Shown piece after piece: positions 14,206 through 18,651 of a stretch of 18,651 bases of DNA. The stretch covers positions 1 through 18,651 of the forward strand of contig JAICIT010000005.1 of assembly GCA_025960445.1 (NCBI GenBank), given 5' to 3'. This DNA comes from Bradyrhizobium sp. (GTDB lineage Bacteria; Pseudomonadota; Alphaproteobacteria; Rhizobiales; Xanthobacteraceae). The translations under genes were made by a program, and so were the position numbers. Position 1 is the first letter of the stretch, and each line of letters starts with the position of its first letter. The notes beneath the pieces are model-generated. The model had not been told where the DNA came from. It worked only from the letters and a program-made list of their open reading frames with translations, and searched no databases.

Positions 14206-14939
14206 AGGCGCGGTCCTCCGAGCTTCGGATCGAACCATGATGGCGCGGCCAGCGCTTTGAGCAGATCGTACCGCTCGGTTTTCTCGGCACCGATCCGCTC
14301 CTGGATCAGATCGCCTTGCTCGTCGATGCGGCGGCTGACCTGCCGTTCACGCGAAAGCCGAGTGAGGTATTCGCGCGCGACGCTTTCAAATCCTTCAACC
14401 TGCCATCTGTGGATCGCTAGCATCAGATATCTCGCAAAGCTCTCCGTCACCTGGACCGCACCGGTCTCACCAAATCCTTCCTGCTCCAATGCGGAGCTGA
14501 GCGGATGAATACCAGGTTCCTCTTCGGTCATCGCAACCGTCCGGATCATGGCCCCGAACACCAACCACGACGGCGGATCATGCTCCTTCGCCGATGCCGG
14601 CCAGCCAAGCCGTCCGCCGCCGACCAGACCGCCGTCGACGCGGATCGCGTCCGGCCAGTCGATCGTCACCGGCTTGTTCGGCGGTGCATAGGCGCGCAAC
14701 GCGTCGGCTAACGCGACCATTCCGGCATGAAACGCACGGCGCGCGGTCCGCAGGGGCTCGCCAGGCTCGAGTACCACCGCGAATTCCGCGAGATCGAACC
14801 GACCCACATAGACCAGGGTACCGGCGCCGCTGACTGCTGCGATGTTAGTAGCATGGGTAAAGGCATCACCGCTCTCGCGCAGCCTCACCAGGCTAAATGG
14901 CGGAGGCAGATCGATGGGGTCGGATGCGAACCCGTGCAT
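14202..14939 (-). CDS. Biotin/lipoate protein ligase-like family protein (hallmark residues missing)
   Basis: 245 residues. The N-terminal two thirds follow the biotin/lipoate A/B ligase fold pattern: 'AGTLVYVGRFDLAEFAVVLEP' (39-59), 'AGMVALADALRAYAPP' (72-87), 'TIDWPDAIRVDGGLVGGGRL' (92-111) and 'WLVFGAMIRTV' (125-135). The C-terminal part (about 180-245) resembles DUF4444. Against true ligases, the GRGRRG loop after GTLV is absent, and the invariant lysine after W-P-N-D aligns with Gly/Leu (104-105). It may therefore bind rather than transfer a lipoyl/biotin-like group, or do something else. First gene of the overlapping chain; divergent from the iron-sulfur gene. No strong ribosome binding site precedes ATG 14939, so the start may be a few codons off. 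Confidence 0.75.
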   Translation of the reverse strand: MHGFASDPIDLPPPFSLVRLRESGDAFTHATNIAAVSGAGTLVYVGRFDLAEFAVVLEPGEPLRTARRAFHAGMVALADALRAYAPPNKPVTIDWPDAIRVDGGLVGGGRLGWPASAKEHDPPSWLVFGAMIRTVAMTEEEPGIHPLSSALEQEGFGETGAVQVTESFARYLMLAIHRWQVEGFESVAREYLTRLSRERQVSRRIDEQGDLIQERIGAEKTERYDLLKALAAPSWFDPKLGGPRL

Positions 14940-14989
14940 GCTTGGGGTCGGCGCCAGATGATGCTCCAGCTTTCTTTTCTGCTCTGTTG

Positions 14990-15003
14990 CGCATAATTAT
15001 ACG
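14990..15003. promoter_or_regulatory. AT-rich palindrome in the divergent promoter region
   Basis: CGCATAATTATACG has a perfect 8-base core ATAATTAT and matching CG ends, in the 132-base gap between the divergent ligase-like and iron-sulfur genes. On the minus strand it contains TATAAT, a perfect -10 hexamer, but no good -35 lies 16-18 bases upstream. It may be an activator-dependent promoter or an operator serving both directions. Confidence 0.4.
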
Positions 15004-15071
15004 ACCTGGACACTCGGTGCGAGTCCGCTCGCTGCCGTTCCGCCCCTCTTTGGTAGAGTACTGGGCAACGC

Positions 15072-17096
15072 ATGGCCGATCCCCCCAAGACCATCTTGTT
15101 GTGCTCGTGCGAAGACACGATGCAGCTCGATACATCCGCCGTTCGGCGCGTATGCCGCAATAGCGAGATCGCCAATTTTCGCCACCTGTGCCGGGCCGAA
15201 CTCGATCAGTTTCGCAACGCCGCGAGGACCGATCGATCGCTTATGGTTGGCTGCACGCAGGAGAGTCCGCTCTTCTCGGAGGAAGCGGGCGAGCGGCAAC
15301 AGCCGATCAATTTCGTGAATCTGCGCGAAACCGCTGGCTGGTCCGCGGAAGGGGACCGCGCGGGACCGAAGATGGCCGCCCTGCTCGCCGCCGCGGTCGA
15401 GCCCGCACCTGATTTTCCACTCGTCAATATGTCGAGCGAGGGTGTCATCCTGATCTATGGCCGGGACGAAACCGCCATCGAAGCCGGTCGACTTCTCGCC
15501 GATCATCTGGATGTCACTGTAATGATCACACGGCCGGGTCAGATCGCGCCGCCTTCCAAGCGGCCGTTCCCGATCGTCAAGGGAACGATCCGCAACGCCA
15601 GCGGTCACTTCGGCAAATTCGAATTAACGATCGACGATTACGCGGCCCCGCGCGCCTCCTCGCGAGACACCTTCATTTTCGAAGCCCCGCGCAACGGCGC
15701 GACTTCGCGATGCGATCTCATCCTTGACCTTTCAGGCGGCTCCCCCCTTTTTGCCGCGCACGACTTACGCGACGGCTATCTGCGCGCCGATCCGCGCGAC
15801 CCGGCGACGATGCTTCGCGCGGTGCTTAGGGCACGCGACCTCGTGGGAAATTTCGACAAGCCGAAATATATCAATTTCAACGCCGGACTCTGCGCGCATT
15901 CGCGATCGAACCTGACTGGATGCCATCGCTGCCTCGACCTTTGCCCGACCGGCGCGATTGTGCCGGATGGTGATCACGTCAGGATCAGCAGCGAGATCTG
16001 CGCCGGCTGTGGTCAATGCGCCGCCGTCTGTCCGACCGGTGCTGCTTCCTACGCGCTGCCCCCGGCCGATACCCTCCTGCATAAGCTTCGCGCCATGCTG
16101 TTGGCCTATGATCAAGCTGGCGGCGTCAAGCCGATTGTGCTGCTGCATGATGACGAGCACGGCACAGCGCTGATCGAAGCGCTCGCACGTCACGGTGACG
16201 GACTGCCGGCCGAGGTGTTACCGCTCGCGGTGAACGAGGTCACTCAGATCGGTCTGGAAGCGATCGTCGCCGCATTCGCCTACGGCGCTGCAAATGTGCG
16301 ATTCGTGTTGCGGGCAAAACCCCGGCACGACCCGGCGGGACTTTCACAGACCATCGCGATGGCCGATGCCATACTGTCCGGCTTGGGGTTTGCGGGACGC
16401 AGCGTTTCCACCATCGAAACCGATGATCCCGATCAGCTCGGTGAGGCGCTGCGTGGTATAGACCCCGGCACGACCGTTGCGCGGCCGGCGACGTTCAGGA
16501 CGGTTGGCACGCGGCGCGACCTGCTTCGCTTCGCCCTGGCGGAATTGCATCGCGCCGCGCCTGCCCCAACCGATGTCATCGCGCTGCCCGAAGGCGCGCC
16601 GCTGGGCGCGATCAGCGTCGATGTGGGTGGATGCACCCTGTGTCTGTCCTGCGTATCGGCTTGTCCAACCGGCGCACTACGCGACGATCCCGAACGCCCG
16701 GCCTTGAAATTTGTGGAAGACGCTTGTGTTCAGTGCGGCTTGTGCGAGAGCACGTGCCCGGAGAAAGTCATCACGCTGAAGCCGCAGATCGATTTCACCG
16801 CCGCCACGGCCCGCACACGAACCATCAAGGAAGAGGAGCCGGCGCTCTGCATCCGCTGCAGCAAGCCTTTCGGCGTCAAAAGCACGATCGATAAGATCGC
16901 CGCGAAGCTCGAAGGCCGGCATTGGATGTATCCGGGACGCGACAAGCGGAGTGACGCGATCAGAATGTGTGCCGATTGCCGTGTCATCACCATGAGCGAA
17001 ACGCAGTTCGACCCATTTGCCGGCGTACCCACGCGCGCGCCGCCGCGCACCACCGATGACTATCTGCGCGAGCGGGAGCGAGACCCGAAAAATTGA
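15072..17096 (+). CDS. Multi-cluster 4Fe-4S ferredoxin-domain protein, formate dehydrogenase associated
   Basis: 674 residues, cytosolic (no signal). Four ferredoxin groups are seen as two pairs: C274 with C284-C287-C291 and C310-C313-C316-C320; then C521-C524-C527-C531 and C552-C555-C558-C562. In the first pair the leading spacing is long (CAHSRSNLTGC). A fifth possible metal site is C593-C596 with C633-C636. The N-terminus (ILLCSCEDTM, HLCRAELDQF, VGCTQESPLF; Cys 11, 13, 28, 40, 61) resembles the HdrA-like N-terminal region. The middle (350-450) looks like a degenerate MvhD/FlpD-type fold. Members of this family lie by fdh genes in Rhodopseudomonas/Bradyrhizobium relatives. Its electron partner is unknown; role in supplying electrons or assembling clusters is inference. 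The ribosome binding site is weak. Confidence 0.85.
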   Translation: MADPPKTILLCSCEDTMQLDTSAVRRVCRNSEIANFRHLCRAELDQFRNAARTDRSLMVGCTQESPLFSEEAGERQQPINFVNLRETAGWSAEGDRAGPKMAALLAAAVEPAPDFPLVNMSSEGVILIYGRDETAIEAGRLLADHLDVTVMITRPGQIAPPSKRPFPIVKGTIRNASGHFGKFELTIDDYAAPRASSRDTFIFEAPRNGATSRCDLILDLSGGSPLFAAHDLRDGYLRADPRDPATMLRAVLRARDLVGNFDKPKYINFNAGLCAHSRSNLTGCHRCLDLCPTGAIVPDGDHVRISSEICAGCGQCAAVCPTGAASYALPPADTLLHKLRAMLLAYDQAGGVKPIVLLHDDEHGTALIEALARHGDGLPAEVLPLAVNEVTQIGLEAIVAAFAYGAANVRFVLRAKPRHDPAGLSQTIAMADAILSGLGFAGRSVSTIETDDPDQLGEALRGIDPGTTVARPATFRTVGTRRDLLRFALAELHRAAPAPTDVIALPEGAPLGAISVDVGGCTLCLSCVSACPTGALRDDPERPALKFVEDACVQCGLCESTCPEKVITLKPQIDFTAATARTRTIKEEEPALCIRCSKPFGVKSTIDKIAAKLEGRHWMYPGRDKRSDAIRMCADCRVITMSETQFDPFAGVPTRAPPRTTDDYLRERERDPKN

Positions 17097-18389
17097 TTAC
17101 TTGACGGTAGCGCGGGCCAGAAAATCGGTCAGCGCCTTGCGGTCCTCGGGCGATCCGATGCGCTGCTCTGGCATCTTTGTCCCGGGGGTATAGGCGTTGG
17201 GGCCCACTTCAAAGAGTTTTGCCACCGTATCCGGCGTCCAGACGATGTCCATGCCTTTAAGTGCATCCGAAAAGCGGTAGCCTGGAAGCGACGCGATCCT
17301 GCGGCCGAACAATCGTGCCAGCGTCGGCCCCGCGCGCGGCTTCTCGGTTTCGGAAAGCGTATGGCAGGCAACGCACGCCCGGAATACCTCAGCGCCGTGA
17401 TCGCCGGCGTAGTCCGCGAGCGGATCGGCCGCCGTGCCTTTCAGCGTTGATCCCATCGGCTCGCCGGTCAGTGCATTCCAGCGGCGGATCGCGGCGTCGG
17501 CGCCACCCGTCAACAATGTGGCGTTATCGGGCAAAAACGCGAGCGACCAGACCGGTGCAGGGCCAACTAAAGTTCGCAACACCACTCGTGCCTTGCGATC
17601 GATGATCGATACTGAACCATTTATTCCGGCTGCCGCGATCAACGCTCCGTCCGCGGATATTGCCAGCGCCACGATCGGGGCCGGACTTGCTCGTATCTCG
17701 CCGGTCTGCTTTGCCCCGTTTAGAAAGCGCACATATCCGTCAGCGCCCCCTGTTGCGATCTCGCCATCCAGCGCTACGGCGACCGCGTTCAGCGGGGATG
17801 GCAGTGTGATGACATCTGGCGTGCCGTCCTGGAGCGGCCAGATCCTGAGGGTAAGGTCATAGCCGACGCTGACCAGCGATTTTCCGTCGGGCGTGAATGC
17901 AATGCCGTTGACGTTCTGCGAATGGCCTTCCAGAACGCGTTTTGCGCCAGAACGAAGCGGCCAAAGCCGTACAGTCGAATCCCAGGATGCAGATGCGAGC
18001 GTCGAACCGTCGGGTGAGACCGCAAGTCCGACGATCGGTCCGCGATGACCTTCCAAAATCTCATCCGGCTGCTGGCGGCCCGCCGTCCAGATCGCTATTC
18101 GCGCGTCCGCGCCGCCGGTCGCCATGCGGCCATCCTGCAGGAACATGACCGCATTCACCGCATCGGAGTGAAAGCGGAGGACCTGTTCTGCTGATTCCGT
18201 GGCCAGAGACCACCGGATCGCGGATGTATCGAAACTGCCGGACAGCAGATTCTTCCCGTCGACCGAAACCGCCAATGCTCTGACAGGACCGCCATGGCCG
18301 GACAACTGCGCCACGGCAGGCTCGACATCCAGCGATAGCACCGCGGCGATCGCCCAGAGGTACAGTCGCCAGTTCATAGCTTCATCCAC
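17097..18389 (-). CDS. Secreted WD40 propeller fused to a C-terminal cytochrome c domain
   Basis: 430 residues. A signal peptide (cleavage near AVAQ, about residue 28) sends it to the periplasm. Seven WD40-type repeats follow (starting about 31, 74, 115, 156, 198, 237, 278), each with the 'V-x-x-[LV]-A-x-x-x-D-G' and 'SGS/TGGAD...IRxW' pattern; enough to close a seven-bladed propeller. A class I cytochrome c domain follows, with CVACH (C339, C342, H343) for covalent heme and M406 (TKMPEQR) as sixth ligand. It is a candidate electron acceptor or docking partner for periplasmic formate dehydrogenase; this is inference from the locus. ATG 18389 and ATG 18377 (MNWRLYLW) are both possible; the second gives the more usual signal peptide, and neither has a strong ribosome binding site. 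Its stop abuts that of the convergent iron-sulfur gene. Confidence 0.85.
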   Translation of the reverse strand: MDEAMNWRLYLWAIAAVLSLDVEPAVAQLSGHGGPVRALAVSVDGKNLLSGSFDTSAIRWSLATESAEQVLRFHSDAVNAVMFLQDGRMATGGADARIAIWTAGRQQPDEILEGHRGPIVGLAVSPDGSTLASASWDSTVRLWPLRSGAKRVLEGHSQNVNGIAFTPDGKSLVSVGYDLTLRIWPLQDGTPDVITLPSPLNAVAVALDGEIATGGADGYVRFLNGAKQTGEIRASPAPIVALAISADGALIAAAGINGSVSIIDRKARVVLRTLVGPAPVWSLAFLPDNATLLTGGADAAIRRWNALTGEPMGSTLKGTAADPLADYAGDHGAEVFRACVACHTLSETEKPRAGPTLARLFGRRIASLPGYRFSDALKGMDIVWTPDTVAKLFEVGPNAYTPGTKMPEQRIGSPEDRKALTDFLARATVK

Positions 18390-18475
18390 TGAGGCGGTAG
18401 TCTCGGGCTACCGCCATGGCCTCTCACATTTTCAGTGGGTGCTGGGGACGAAGTCAATTCGGACAGGCACGGTTA

Positions 18476-18651
18476 TTACTGGGGCTTCACCACCGTCTTT
18501 GAGGATCCGTCGGGAGCCGCCTGCATGCCGGGCGGGCTTTGTCCTTGCGGACTTTCCGGGGGTGCGCCGCCGGAGGAAGTGTCAATCGGTCCCGTCCAAC
18601 CCTGCGGCTGCAACTGACCTTTGGCTTCTGGTGGCGTACGGCCGGTGGTGG
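18476..18651 (-). CDS. Pro/Gly-rich hypothetical protein, C-terminal end (runs off the right edge)
   Basis: The minus strand from the edge reads 57 codons to a double stop TAA TAA (18473-18478): TTGRTPPEAKGQLQPQGWTG, PIDTSSGGAPPESPQGQSPP, GMQAAPDGSSKTVVKPQ. The composition (Pro, Gly, Gln, Ser) and 'SPQGQSPPGMQAAPDGSSKT' pattern resemble the disordered tails of small exported proteins common in Bradyrhizobium. Function unknown. It lies 86 bases upstream of the WD40-cytochrome gene on the same strand, so the two may be co-transcribed. Confidence 0.65.
   Translation of the reverse strand, partial: TTGRTPPEAKGQLQPQGWTGPIDTSSGGAPPESPQGQSPPGMQAAPDGSSKTVVKPQ

Noticed and set aside
14940..15071. Complete sigma-70 promoter from the TATAAT at 14995-15000 region
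   Set aside because: The -10 is perfect but no -35 match lies 16-18 bases upstream, so only a palindrome is reported.
1..18651. tRNA, rRNA, CRISPR array, transposase or integration site
   Set aside because: No cloverleaf, repeat-spacer pattern, IS-type inverted ends or recombinase motif was seen by eye; a tRNAscan and IS search would be decisive.

Overview
The window looks like a chromosomal piece from a high-GC alphaproteobacterium of the Bradyrhizobium / Rhodopseudomonas / Afipia group. The grounds are GC-rich codon use, a ROSE-type RNA thermometer in front of a small heat-shock gene, a tripartite ABC 'ABC_sub_bind' lipid/amino-acid-type binding protein, a DUF6894 protein, and a formate dehydrogenase cluster accompanied by the DUF3305/DUF3306/DUF6352/DUF6505 genes typical of these bacteria. 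No rRNA, tRNA, CRISPR array, transposase or phage gene was seen.

Left part (1-4342) is a stress-type region. At the edge is the start of a DUF6894 protein (minus). Next, also on minus, is a heat-shock unit: an RpoH-like promoter, a ROSE-like thermometer, a 42-codon remnant of an IbpA-type Hsp20 that has lost its whole alpha-crystallin domain, and an intact Hsp20. Divergent from this are a second-copy-type FtsH protease, an 18-cysteine four-helix-bundle copper-binding protein and a short low-affinity iron permease family membrane protein. A lone periplasmic ABC substrate-binding protein (4531-5511) follows.

Centre and right (5548-15003) hold a minus-strand formate dehydrogenase locus. In transcription order it starts with a chain of five genes joined by identical 4-bp stop/start overlaps (lipoate/biotin-ligase-like protein, DUF6505, DUF6352, DUF3305, DUF3306). 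After a 128-bp gap with its own promoter and palindromic operator-like sites come a TorD-type chaperone with an N-terminal YdaS/Cro-like helix-turn-helix, a small Tat-signal protein, the catalytic FdhA (cysteine, not selenocysteine), the four-cluster iron-sulfur FdhB, the cytochrome b FdhC, and an unlisted-size 40-residue single-span membrane protein. FdhA has a Tat signal, so formate is probably oxidised in the periplasm and electrons pass through FdhB and FdhC to the membrane.

Divergent from this chain is a 674-residue multi-cluster ferredoxin-like protein. Its stop codon abuts the stop of a convergent secreted protein that joins a seven-repeat WD40 propeller to a C-type cytochrome domain. 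The right edge has the C-terminus of a proline/glycine-rich protein. The most interesting items are the HTH-TorD fusion facing palindromes in its own promoter, the ligase-like protein that lacks ligase hallmarks, the mini-Hsp20 behind a preserved thermometer, and the WD40-cytochrome c.
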